A DNA stretch of 21,006 nt, taken from an uncultured Johnsonella sp. (lineage in GTDB: Bacteria > Bacillota > Clostridia > Lachnospirales > Lachnospiraceae). Both the position numbers and the translations under genes were made by a program. The notes beneath the pieces are model-generated. The model worked only from the letters and a program-made list of their open reading frames with translations. It was not told the origin of the DNA and did not search any database. Where the stretch lies: positions 1 to 21,006 of the forward strand of contig CAAFUL010000022.1 in NCBI GenBank assembly GCA_900766185.1, given 5' to 3'. Positions within the stretch are counted from its first letter, which is position 1. The number at the start of each line of letters is the position of its first letter. Shown piece by piece: positions 14,495 to 21,006 of the stretch.

Positions 14495-15343
14495 ATGAAC
14501 TATAAACTTATAGGAGACAGCTGTTCAGATTTGGGTCAAAGGCAGCTTAAGTCAAAGCACTACTTAACAGTACCTCTTGTACTGCAAATAGGTTCTTATC
14601 ATATACCTGATGATAAGAATTTTGATAGGAAAGATTTTATTAAAAGAATGAGAGAGAGCAAAGTAGGAGCAAAGACAGCCTGTCCATCTCCCGAAGCTTT
14701 CAGAAAAGCCTATGAGGATGCTGATGCCGACTGTATTTTTGTAGTTACCTTATCGGAGCATTTGAGTGGAACTTACCAAAGTGCGGTACTTGCTAAGCAT
14801 ATGTATGAAGAGGAGGAAAATGCGGATAAGAAGGTATTTGTATTAAGCTCCCACTCAGCCTCAGCCGGACAGTACAGGATACTTTTGGAACTTGAAAGGT
14901 TATGCGAACTTGATCTTGCCTATGAGGAAATATGCGAGAGGATCACAAAGTTCAGGGATAATATGAAGACATATTTTGTACTTGAGTCTTTGGAAACTCT
15001 AAGAAAAAACGGAAGGTTAAGCGGACTTTCAGCCTTCTTTGCAACAACTCTTAATATCAAGCCTGTTATGGGTGCGGTAGACGGTAAGATAATAAAGCTT
15101 GATCAGGCAAGAGGTATTAACAAGGCATTGACAAGAATGGTTGACATAGCCTTGCGAGAGTCAGGTGAAGACAGCAAGGAAAAGATAGTAGCCATAGCGG
15201 AGTGTAACAATCCTGAGCGTGGAGAGTTTGTGGCTAAGATGTTTAAAGACAGTAACAAGTTCAAAGATGTTTTAATTACACAGACAGCAGGTGTGGCTAC
15301 GGTATATGCCGGAGACGGCGGTATAGTAGTAAGCATAGGTTAA
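14495..15343 (+). CDS. DegV family (fatty-acid-binding, FakB-like) protein
   Basis: This 282-aa protein matches the DegV/EDD fold. Such proteins bind a fatty acid between two domains, and some (FakB) hand it to the kinase FakA. Visible motifs are the N-terminal GDSCSDL (7-13), TACPSPEAF (61-69), the lipid-head loop TLSEHLSGTYQSA (85-97), the LESLETLRKNGRLSG helix, NIKPVM, and the C-terminal VYAGDGGIVVSIG. AAGGAGAAG precedes ATG 14495. It stands alone between its own promoter and an independent RNA unit. No fakA is in the window, so its lipid partner is unknown. Confidence 0.9.
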   Translation: MNYKLIGDSCSDLGQRQLKSKHYLTVPLVLQIGSYHIPDDKNFDRKDFIKRMRESKVGAKTACPSPEAFRKAYEDADADCIFVVTLSEHLSGTYQSAVLAKHMYEEEENADKKVFVLSSHSASAGQYRILLELERLCELDLAYEEICERITKFRDNMKTYFVLESLETLRKNGRLSGLSAFFATTLNIKPVMGAVDGKIIKLDQARGINKALTRMVDIALRESGEDSKEKIVAIAECNNPERGEFVAKMFKDSNKFKDVLITQTAGVATVYAGDGGIVVSIG

Positions 15344-15388
15344 AATAGTCTATAGAAATTTAAACTTTATAAAAAAATACTAAAAATA

Positions 15389-15417
15389 TTGAACTTTGTA
15401 TCAAATAATAGTATACT
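15389..15417 (+). promoter_or_regulatory. Promoter of the structured RNA gene
   Basis: TTGAAC (15389-15394), 17 bases, TATACT (15412-15417). A start at about 15424 would fall immediately before the closing arm of the structured RNA. Confidence 0.7.
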
Positions 15418-15423
15418 AAGCAT

Positions 15424-15600
15424 ATCGCTGGAGTGTACGACAACCTTACCAATTTTGAACCTACATTTTGACATAAGGGATTCTAATTATTTCTTAAAGG
15501 ATGTCATGCCTTTTAATTTGGAAGACAGATCTTAAGGTGAGGAAACCCACCTAGCACTGCTAGGCGTCACTTAAGTAAGAACGGCACTTTGGTCACAAAT
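15424..15600 (+). ncRNA. Structured small RNA, possibly 6S RNA (ssrS)
   Basis: A non-coding unit of about 180 bases sits between a good promoter and a strong terminator. Its ends pair: CTGGAGTG (15428-15435) with CACTTTGG (15585-15592) and CTTAC (15445-15449) with GTAAG (15575-15579). Inside are GACAT/ATGTC (15470-15474, 15501-15505), CTTAAGGTGA/TCACTTAAG (15531-15540, 15567-15575) and a tight hairpin CCTAGC-ACT-GCTAGG (15550-15564). A long rod with internal bubbles, its own promoter and this length resemble 6S RNA, which binds sigma-A RNA polymerase. The identification is from shape and size only; an unlisted clostridial RNA is the alternative. It does not look like SRP RNA, tmRNA or RNase P RNA. 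Confidence 0.6.
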
Positions 15601-15625
15601 AAAAAGCAGCAAATAGCTGCTTTTT
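15601..15625 (+). terminator. Intrinsic terminator of the structured RNA
   Basis: AAAAAGCAGC (15601-15610) and GCTGCTTTTT (15616-15625) form a perfect 10-bp stem with loop AAATA, and the 3' arm itself supplies the T-run. It insulates the RNA gene from rpsO, whose promoter begins 11 bases later. Confidence 0.85.
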
Positions 15626-15635
15626 ATAATTAGCC

Positions 15636-15664
15636 TTGAAAAACAAGAGTTTATGTGTTAGTAT
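15636..15664 (+). promoter_or_regulatory. Promoter and leader of rpsO
   Basis: TTGAAA (15636-15641), 17 bases, TAGTAT (15659-15664). The start near 15671 gives a leader of about 84 bases before ATG 15755, containing a small CTTC-GTT-GAAG hairpin. S15 represses its own translation through leader RNA in several bacteria. Whether this leader does so cannot be decided by eye. Confidence 0.7.
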
Positions 15665-15754
15665 ATCTAGGTTAATTCACCTGGACGCAGTTTTCGGATA
15701 CTCCAACCAAGACTTCGTTGAAGGTAAGACAAGATAAAGTAAAGGAGAAAAGCA

Positions 15755-16021
15755 ATGATTTCAAAGGAAAAAAAGGCGGCAGTTATAGCCGAGTATGCCA
15801 GAAAAGAAGGTGATACAGGTTCTCCTGAAGTTCAGATAGCTATACTTACAGCTAGAATCATAGAACTTACAGAGCATCTTAAGCTTAATAAGAAGGATCA
15901 CCATTCAAGAAGAGGTTTACTTAAGATGGTTGGTAAGAGAAGAGGTTTATTAAAATACTTAAGAGACACCAACCTTGAAAGCTATCGTAGCCTGATTGAA
16001 AAATTGGAAATTAGAAAGTAG
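15755..16021 (+). CDS. rpsO: 30S ribosomal protein S15
   Basis: This 88-aa primary rRNA-binding protein of the small subunit is of normal length for S15. Hallmarks are the start MISKEKKAAVIAEYARKEGD, the GSPEVQIAILT segment (about 22-32), LKLNKKDHHSRRGL (42-55) and the C-terminal YLRDTNLESYRSLIEKL. The ribosome binding site AAAGGAGAA lies 5-8 bases before ATG 15755. As in many bacteria it is immediately upstream of pnp. Confidence 0.98.
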   Translation: MISKEKKAAVIAEYARKEGDTGSPEVQIAILTARIIELTEHLKLNKKDHHSRRGLLKMVGKRRGLLKYLRDTNLESYRSLIEKLEIRK

Positions 16022-16034
16022 ATTAATTTTTATG

Positions 16035-16133
16035 AAGCTGTTGCAAAGAGCCGATCTTTATACGAAATATGCCTGTTGGTAGATTCATAAGCATTTCTGT
16101 ATAATATTTGCTCTTTGTCAACAGCTTTATTTT
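16035..16133 (+). terminator. Long hairpin after rpsO, terminator or processing site
   Basis: AAGCTGTTGCAAAGAGC (16035-16051) pairs with GCTCTTTG-T-CAACAGCTT (16110-16127) apart from one bulged T. A T-rich tail ATTTTT follows. The loop is long but contains a second imperfect pairing, ATACGAAATATGC with GCATTTCTGTAT. It may terminate rpsO transcription or be an RNase III-type processing stem in an rpsO-pnp transcript. Confidence 0.6.
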
Positions 16134-16187
16134 TAGCGCAAAGCTATCAAGGTTTGCATGTCATAATTGATATGCATAAAAATATAA

Positions 16188-16286
16188 AAGACTATAGATT
16201 TCGAGACCACAGATAAGGAACTGTTTTTTTATACTATCTAAAAATAATAGAAACGGGATCTTATCTGTAGTTTCGAAAATAGTCTT
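16188..16286 (+). promoter_or_regulatory. Long-stem leader hairpin upstream of pnp
   Basis: Three collinear pairings build one stem: AAGACTAT (16188-16195) with ATAGTCTT (16279-16286), TTCGA (16200-16204) with TCGAA (16273-16277), and ACAGATAAG (16209-16217) with CTTATCTGT (16260-16268). The loop of about 42 bases is A/T-rich with TTTTTTT. It ends 10 bases before the AAGGAGAGG ribosome binding site. In E. coli a comparable pnp leader stem is cut by RNase III and used by PNPase to repress itself. That function here is inferred from position and shape. Confidence 0.65.
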
Positions 16287-16307
16287 AAAAAACTTAAGGA
16301 GAGGTAT

Positions 16308-18413
16308 ATGAGTAAAACATATAAGACTTATACTATGGAACTTGCAGGCAGAGAACTTAGGGTGGATATAGGCAGAGTAGCCGCCCAAGCAAACGGCGCT
16401 GCTTTTATGCACTACGGAGATACTACAGTATTATCTACAATTACGGCTTCCGGGAGCCCAAGAGAGGGAATAGACTTTTTCCCGCTTTCAGTAGAATATG
16501 AAGAGAAAATGTACGCAGCCGGCAAGATGCCGGGAGGTTTTAATAAAAGAGAGGGAAAGGCAAGTGAGAATGCGGTACTTACTTCAAGAGTAATAGACCG
16601 TCCTATGCGTCCGCTTTTCCCAAGTGACTATAGAAATGATGTTACTATCAGCAATTTGGTTCTGTCAGTTGATCCAAGCTGTTCACCTGAACTTACAGCC
16701 ATGCTCGGTTCTGCTATAGCAGCTGCTATATCCGATATACCTTTTGACGGTCCTTGTGCCAGTACACAGATGGGACTTATAGACGGAGAACTTATAGTAA
16801 ATCCGAATGATGCACAGATGAGCGTATCAGACTTAAAACTTACCGTTGCATCTACAAAGGAGAAGGTGGTTATGATAGAGGCAGGGGCTAACGAGGTACC
16901 TGATGAAACCATGATAGACGCTATATATCAGGCTGACGCAATCAATAAGAAGATAATAGCCCTTATAGAAGAAATGGTAGCGGATATAGGCAAGGAAAAA
17001 CATTCCTATGACTCATTTGCTATAGCGCCTGAACTTGTGGAGGCTATGAAGGAAGTGGTTAGCCCACAGGAAATGGAAGAGGCTGTATTTGCAGATGAAA
17101 AGCAGGTAAGGGAAGAAAATTTAAGGAAGCTTAAGACAAGGCTTGAGGAAGCCTTTGCGGAAAATGAAGACTATCTTAACTCTCTTTCCGAAGCCTTTTA
17201 TCAATATCAGAAAAAGACCGTAAGAAAGATGATATTGAAGGATAAAAAAAGACCTGACGGAAGGGCTCTTAATCAAATAAGAGAGCTGTCCGCCGAGATA
17301 GATATAATACCGAGAGTACACGGCTCAGCCATGTTTACCAGAGGACAGACTCAGATATGTAATGTAACTACGCTGGCACCGTTGGCAGAGGCGCAAAGAC
17401 TTGACGGTCTTAATGCTGAAGAGACTGCTAAAAGGTATATGCACCATTATAATTTCCCGTCTTATTCTGTAGGAGAGACCAAGGTGTCAAGAGGTCCGGG
17501 AAGAAGAGAAATAGGGCATGGAGCATTGGCAGAAAGAGCCTTGATACCGGTACTTCCAAGTGAGGAGGATTTCCCCTATGCTATAAGAACGGTATCGGAG
17601 ACCTTTGAGTCAAACGGATCGACCTCTATGGCATCGACCTGTGCTTCCTGTATGTCTCTTATGGCGGCAGGTGTGCCTATTAAGAGCATGGTAGCAGGTA
17701 TATCCTGCGGTTTGGTGACCGGAGAAGATGATAATGACTATGTACTTCTTACCGATATACAAGGCTTGGAAGATTTCTTTGGAGATATGGACTTTAAAGT
17801 AACCGGAACAAAGCATGGAATTACCGCAATACAGATGGATATAAAAATCAAGGGACTTACCAGAGAGATAGTTGAGGGAGCTATAAAAACCTGTCATGAG
17901 GCAAGAAACTTTATTATGGATACCTGTATGAGTCCTTGTATAGCCGAACCCAGAAAAGAAGTTTTAGAGTATGCACCTAAGATAGAGCTTCTTACTATAG
18001 ATCCGAGCAAGATAGGAGATGTAGTAGGTAAGCAAGGCAAGGTTATCAACAAGATCATTGAAGAAACCGGTGTTAAGATCGATATAGACGATGACGGTAA
18101 GGTAAGTGTATGCGGTACCGATAAGGAAAAAATAAGAAGAGCGGTTGAAATCATAAGAAATATAGTAACCGATATAGAGCCGGGCATGGTGTTTGAAGGC
18201 AAGGTAGTAAGAATTTTGGAGTTCGGTGCTTTTGTGGAGATCACACCTAACAAAGACGGCATGATACATATTTCAAAACTTTCGGATAAGAGAGTTGCCA
18301 AGGTAGAAGATGTTGTCAATATAGGGGATATAGTCAGGGTAAAGGTTATAAAAGTAGATGCTATAAGAGGTAAGATAGACCTTAGCATGAAACCTTCCGA
18401 TTTAGAACGATAA
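16308..18413 (+). CDS. pnp: Polyribonucleotide nucleotidyltransferase (PNPase)
   Basis: This is a 701-aa phosphorolytic 3'-5' exoribonuclease, normal in length. The domains are RNase PH 1 (about 12-145), an all-alpha linker (about 150-310), RNase PH 2 (about 325-545), KH (about 556-615, with GKQG at 574-577) and S1 (about 622-693). Catalytic features are intact: FTRGQTQ (343-349), GRREIGHGALAERAL (398-412) with phosphate-binding Arg399/Arg400, and Mg-binding Asp489 and Asp495 in EDFFGDMD. AAGGAGAGG precedes ATG 16308. It is placed directly after rpsO with a long structured leader between them. Confidence 0.98.
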   Translation: MSKTYKTYTMELAGRELRVDIGRVAAQANGAAFMHYGDTTVLSTITASGSPREGIDFFPLSVEYEEKMYAAGKMPGGFNKREGKASENAVLTSRVIDRPMRPLFPSDYRNDVTISNLVLSVDPSCSPELTAMLGSAIAAAISDIPFDGPCASTQMGLIDGELIVNPNDAQMSVSDLKLTVASTKEKVVMIEAGANEVPDETMIDAIYQADAINKKIIALIEEMVADIGKEKHSYDSFAIAPELVEAMKEVVSPQEMEEAVFADEKQVREENLRKLKTRLEEAFAENEDYLNSLSEAFYQYQKKTVRKMILKDKKRPDGRALNQIRELSAEIDIIPRVHGSAMFTRGQTQICNVTTLAPLAEAQRLDGLNAEETAKRYMHHYNFPSYSVGETKVSRGPGRREIGHGALAERALIPVLPSEEDFPYAIRTVSETFESNGSTSMASTCASCMSLMAAGVPIKSMVAGISCGLVTGEDDNDYVLLTDIQGLEDFFGDMDFKVTGTKHGITAIQMDIKIKGLTREIVEGAIKTCHEARNFIMDTCMSPCIAEPRKEVLEYAPKIELLTIDPSKIGDVVGKQGKVINKIIEETGVKIDIDDDGKVSVCGTDKEKIRRAVEIIRNIVTDIEPGMVFEGKVVRILEFGAFVEITPNKDGMIHISKLSDKRVAKVEDVVNIGDIVRVKVIKVDAIRGKIDLSMKPSDLER

Positions 18414-18427
18414 CAGTTAAAAAAGGG

Positions 18428-18466
18428 GTTATAGTATACAAATAAGGTATACTATAACTTCTTTTT
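18428..18466 (+). terminator. Intrinsic terminator of pnp
   Basis: GTTATAGTATAC (18428-18439) and GTATACTATAAC (18447-18458) form a perfect 12-bp stem with a 7-base loop, followed by TTCTTTTT. It begins 15 bases after the pnp stop codon. Confidence 0.9.
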
Positions 18467-18487
18467 ATATTAAGTATGGAGGTAGTA

Positions 18488-19144
18488 ATGATAATCAAGC
18501 GTTTTAACAAAATAAACGGGTTTTATCCCGAGCCTATATCGGGTCAGACAAGATTTGCTTTTTCAAAAAATAATTTTGAAGATTTTTATGATATAAAAGA
18601 GTATTTGAATTACAAAGACTACAGAGGTCAAAAGCTCTATTTTTATGATTATGATACGGCAAATGTTTACTCTCCATTTGAGAAAACCATAAATATAGTT
18701 TACGGTGTTCCTATTTATTTTGAGGGATTCTTTTATTTTTTACAGGGGGATTTTAATAAAAATAAAATTAGTTTATATAAATATTTACCTGAAAAGATTT
18801 TGGAAAATGTTGTAGAATTTGATATTAAAGATGTGAATCTTTATAACCTAAAGCTTATCGGAAATGGTGTTAATATTATAAGCGGTGATGATGAGTTCGT
18901 GTGTTATTATCCAAGTAAGTTTAAGTTTAAATTACCTTCCAATGAACAAGTTATACTTATTGATGAGGAGAAGGTTTATATTAATGCATGGATAGAAGAG
19001 GACTTTGATGAAGAAAATAATTGTGCAGGTTATAATTATAAATATTATGAGAAACTTGTAATAAGAGATTTTTGGGGTAGGTTTATTTCAGAAGAGATAG
19101 GGAGCTTAAATAAGGCAGAAGACGGAAATTGGTGGATTTCTTAA
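18488..19144 (+). CDS. Unrecognised protein rich in aromatic and acidic residues
   Basis: This 218-aa soluble protein has no signal peptide or membrane segment. It is notable for many Tyr, Phe, Asp, Asn and Lys residues in short alternating stretches (YYPSKFKFKLP, GYNYKYYEKLVIRDFWG) and a C-terminal GNWWIS, suggesting a beta-rich fold. I do not recognise a family or catalytic motif. ATG 18488 is preferred, with GGAGGT (18478-18483) upstream; the ATG at 18476 overlaps that site. Its codon use is more AT-rich than neighbouring pnp, which suggests later acquisition. It is followed after 29 bases by the PEBP gene, so the two may share a transcript, though no promoter was clear. Confidence 0.7.
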   Translation: MIIKRFNKINGFYPEPISGQTRFAFSKNNFEDFYDIKEYLNYKDYRGQKLYFYDYDTANVYSPFEKTINIVYGVPIYFEGFFYFLQGDFNKNKISLYKYLPEKILENVVEFDIKDVNLYNLKLIGNGVNIISGDDEFVCYYPSKFKFKLPSNEQVILIDEEKVYINAWIEEDFDEENNCAGYNYKYYEKLVIRDFWGRFISEEIGSLNKAEDGNWWIS

Positions 19145-19173
19145 AGTTATTATAAATAAAAGAGGATTGTAGT

Positions 19174-19641
19174 ATGGATAATTATATATTGGATATTGAG
19201 TGTAAAGGTATGAAAAATAAAGAGAAATTTCCTATAGAATATACAGGCAGGGGTGAAAATATATCTCCTGAATTTAATGTTGAAAATTTATCAAAAAATG
19301 CAAAATCATTGGTTATAACTTTGGAGGATCTGACTCATCCTATAAATAAATTTACACATTGGATAATATGGAATGTTCCGGCAGCCAATAAGATACCCGG
19401 AGCAATAAAAAAAGGTGCAAAAGTTAAGGAGCTTGACAATGCAAGGCAGGGAATTGCTTACGGTTTTCAAAAATATGCAGGTCCCAAACCTCCTAAAGGA
19501 AAAATACATAGGTATATATTTACTTTTTATGCGATAGACTCTTTCATTGAGGCAAGTTCATTTTCGACTAAAAGTAAAATATTAAAACTTATAGATAAGC
19601 ATATTATTCAAAAAGGTGAGATAGAAGGGTATTTTGAGTAG
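19174..19641 (+). CDS. YbhB/YbcL family (PEBP/Raf kinase inhibitor-like) protein
   Basis: This 155-aa phosphatidylethanolamine-binding-protein-fold protein belongs to the bacterial YbhB/YbcL group. Signature segments are YTGRGENISPEF (23-34), LEDLTHP (50-56), HWIIWNVPA (62-70), GPKPPKGKIHRYIFTFYAID (residues 103-122) and the end IIQKGEIEGYFE. It lacks a signal peptide and should be cytoplasmic. The bacterial role is not well defined; ligand binding is inferred from the fold. GAGG lies upstream of ATG 19174. Like the preceding gene it is AT-rich, and no strong terminator follows before the cysK promoter. Confidence 0.9.
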   Translation: MDNYILDIECKGMKNKEKFPIEYTGRGENISPEFNVENLSKNAKSLVITLEDLTHPINKFTHWIIWNVPAANKIPGAIKKGAKVKELDNARQGIAYGFQKYAGPKPPKGKIHRYIFTFYAIDSFIEASSFSTKSKILKLIDKHIIQKGEIEGYFE

Positions 19642-19688
19642 GATAAAAAAGCTGTTTTTAGGGTCTAAATAATTTTTTAAATTAATAC

Positions 19689-19717
19689 TTGACAACTTAA
19701 TAAAAATAGCTTAATAT
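19689..19717 (+). promoter_or_regulatory. Sigma-A promoter of cysK
   Basis: TTGACA (19689-19694), a 17-base spacer and TAATAT (19712-19717). A start near 19724 leaves a leader of about 42 bases ending in TAGGAGGA before ATG 19766. No recognisable riboswitch fits in so short a leader. A repressor such as CymR could act near the promoter, but no operator was identified with confidence. Confidence 0.85.
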
Positions 19718-19765
19718 AAACCTATCAAACAGATATGAATATATGTTTATAACTTAGGAGGATTT

Positions 19766-20698
19766 ATGGCTAATATATATAAGGGCAGTACAGGCTTAGT
19801 AGGAAATACACCTTTAGTAGAACTTGTAAATATAGAAAAAGATAAGAATTTAAAGGCAAGAGTGTTAGTAAAACTTGAGTACTTTAATCCGGCAGGCAGT
19901 GTAAAAGATCGTATAGCAAAGGCTATGATCGAGGCGGCTGAAAAAGAAGGGAAGTTAAAAGAAGGATCGGTGATCATAGAGCCGACCTCAGGTAATACAG
20001 GTATAGGCTTGGCTTCTGTAGCAGCTTCAAAGGGATATAGAGTGATACTTACCATGCCTGAGACTATGAGCGTTGAAAGAAGAAACATGCTTAAAATATA
20101 TGGAGCTGAGGTAGAGCTTACAGAGGGAAGCAAGGGTATGAAGGGATCTATAGCAAGAGCACAGGAACTTGCAGAAAGCATAGAAAACAGCTTTATACCG
20201 AGTCAATTTGCAAATCCTGTCAATCCTAAAATACATGAAGAAACAACCGGACCGGAAATCTGGAATGACACTGACGGAGAAGTTGATATATTCATATCAG
20301 GTATAGGTACAGGAGGTACTATTTCAGGTGTAGGGCATTTTCTTAAGTCTAAAAAACCTGATGTAAAGGTTATTGCGGTAGAGCCGCAGGATTCAGCGGT
20401 ACTTTCGGGAGCTAAGCCGGGACCTCATAAGATACAGGGAATAGGAGCAGGATTTATACCTGATACCTTAGATGTAAATGTGTATGACGAGATTGCCAAG
20501 GTGAGTAACGAGTCGGCTTTTGAATATGCAAAGTATATAGCAAAAAGAGAGGGACTTTTAGTGGGTATATCCTCAGGAGCAGCTTTAAGTGTGGCTGTAG
20601 AACTTGCTCTAAAAGAGGAGAATAAAGGAAAGACTATAGTAGCATTGCTTCCTGACAGCGGAGACAGATATTTTTCTACAGCACTTTTTTCTGAATAA
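19766..20698 (+). CDS. cysK: Cysteine synthase A (O-acetylserine sulfhydrylase)
   Basis: This 310-aa PLP enzyme makes cysteine from O-acetylserine and sulfide. The PLP-binding Lys47 is in NPAGSVKDR (41-49), the substrate loop TSGNTG is at 74-79, the phosphate-binding GTGGTI at 181-186, GISSGAA at 267-273 and the C-terminal PDSGDRYFST at 296-305. Length and motifs are typical of CysK. Distinguishing it from O-phosphoserine- or cystathionine-forming relatives is not possible by motif alone, but the NPAGSVKDR and PDSGDRYFST forms favour CysK. It is transcribed alone from its own promoter. Confidence 0.95.
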   Translation: MANIYKGSTGLVGNTPLVELVNIEKDKNLKARVLVKLEYFNPAGSVKDRIAKAMIEAAEKEGKLKEGSVIIEPTSGNTGIGLASVAASKGYRVILTMPETMSVERRNMLKIYGAEVELTEGSKGMKGSIARAQELAESIENSFIPSQFANPVNPKIHEETTGPEIWNDTDGEVDIFISGIGTGGTISGVGHFLKSKKPDVKVIAVEPQDSAVLSGAKPGPHKIQGIGAGFIPDTLDVNVYDEIAKVSNESAFEYAKYIAKREGLLVGISSGAALSVAVELALKEENKGKTIVALLPDSGDRYFSTALFSE

Positions 20699-20727
20699 AA
20701 ATTAGAATTTGGACTTAATGATTTCAT

Positions 20728-20827
20728 ATAAGGGGCTGTCAGAGGGTATAAATTTCTATACAAAAATGACTTGATTAGAGGGCGTTTTAGTTTTGTATAG
20801 AATTTATATCTTCTGACAGCCCCTTAT
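20728..20827. repeat. Long inverted-repeat hairpin, MITE-like
   Basis: Arms 20728-20765 and 20791-20827 are nearly perfectly complementary. The outer 16 bp is ATAAGGGGCTGTCAGA with its exact complement. The inner 18 bp, TATAAATTCTATACAAAA, matches with one extra T in the left arm. The loop has 25 bases. No T-run follows, and the length is much greater than an ordinary terminator. GGGGCTGTC-type ends occur on some insertion sequences, so a small non-autonomous element is plausible. It may also serve as the bidirectional terminator of cysK. Confidence 0.8.
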
Positions 20828-20837
20828 AATGTTGTTG

Positions 20838-21006
20838 ATTAGTTACAGTTCAGGTAGTTTAGATATACATGTATAATATACCAAATAAAAGCTTGCTTTC
20901 AGGTGTATATTATACATGTATATCTATCAGGCTACCGCCGGAATTCATCTTCGTCTAATTTATAGATAAAAATGAAATATTTTTAGTCTTTTTGACGAAG
21001 ATGAAT
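20838..21006 (-). repeat. Dispersed repeat, family A, copy 3 (reverse orientation, most complete)
   Basis: Positions 20838-20959 match family A copy 1 in reverse complement. The copy continues to the window end with a second hairpin, ATTCATCTTCGTC (20943-20955) and GACGAAGATGAAT (20994-21006). Its inner arms (20860-20881 and 20905-20926) are a perfect 22-bp inverted repeat around a 23-base loop containing GCTTGCTTTCAGG, framed by GGTAG and CTACC. No ORF is present. The perfect arms suggest it is the youngest or best-maintained of the three copies. Confidence 0.85.

Noticed and set aside
18428..18458. Perfect 12-bp palindrome after pnp as a mobile element
   Set aside because: Position 15 bases after the stop and the T-rich tail fit an ordinary terminator.
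1..21006. CRISPR array or tRNA genes
   Set aside because: No regularly spaced repeats with unique spacers were seen, and no tRNA T-loop (GGTTCGAATCC-like) sequence was found in the intergenic regions.

Overview
The window looks like low-GC Firmicutes chromosome, most likely Clostridia and Lachnospiraceae-like. This rests on the AT-rich code, strong AGGAGG-type ribosome binding sites, occasional TTG starts, a CIRCE box, C_GCAxxG_C_C and TVP38 proteins typical of anaerobic Clostridia, and the families of the housekeeping genes (leuS, htpG, degV, rpsO-pnp, cysK). Genus-level assignment is not possible from the sequence alone. All well-supported complete genes lie on the + strand.

Layout. 1-250: the 3' tail of an IS200/IS605-type tnpB with the element's right-end hairpin (which would also be the 3' end of its omega RNA), followed by a terminator. 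356-2776: leuS. 2777-3859: a gene-poor kilobase with two structured repeats, a possible decayed reverse-strand coding remnant, and a promoter. 3860-12035: an accessory cluster in sub-operons, consisting of a double-rhodanese lipoprotein, a small membrane protein, a TVP38/VTT membrane protein, a ferredoxin/CCG-domain iron-sulfur protein, a second TVP38 protein, a fused two-domain transferase (TIGR04282-like plus TIGR04283-like), an APH-fold kinase with an altered catalytic loop, a C_GCAxxG_C_C protein, and a second double-rhodanese lipoprotein. 12237-14389: htpG under a textbook CIRCE/sigma-A promoter. 14404-15343: a DegV-family protein. 15389-15625: a promoter-structured RNA-terminator unit, possibly 6S RNA. 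15636-18466: rpsO and pnp with a long leader hairpin before pnp. 18488-19641: an unrecognised protein and a PEBP-family protein. 19689-20698: cysK. 20728-21006: a MITE-like hairpin and a dispersed repeat.

How it fits together. The 3.8-12.0 kb block combines secreted sulfur-carrier (rhodanese) proteins, two membrane proteins of a family linked to small-molecule handling, a thiol/disulfide-type Fe-S protein, and transferases that NCBI/TIGRFAM names associate with radical-SAM/selenodomain or arsenosugar loci. A sulfur-, selenium- or arsenic-containing sugar or lipid pathway is a reasonable hypothesis, but no radical SAM or selenium gene lies in the window.

The most unusual non-coding feature is two families of dispersed hairpin repeats: family A with three copies and family B with two. 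They share the motif TAGCCTGATA. In family B the core is conserved, while the outer arms differ in sequence but stay complementary in each copy.
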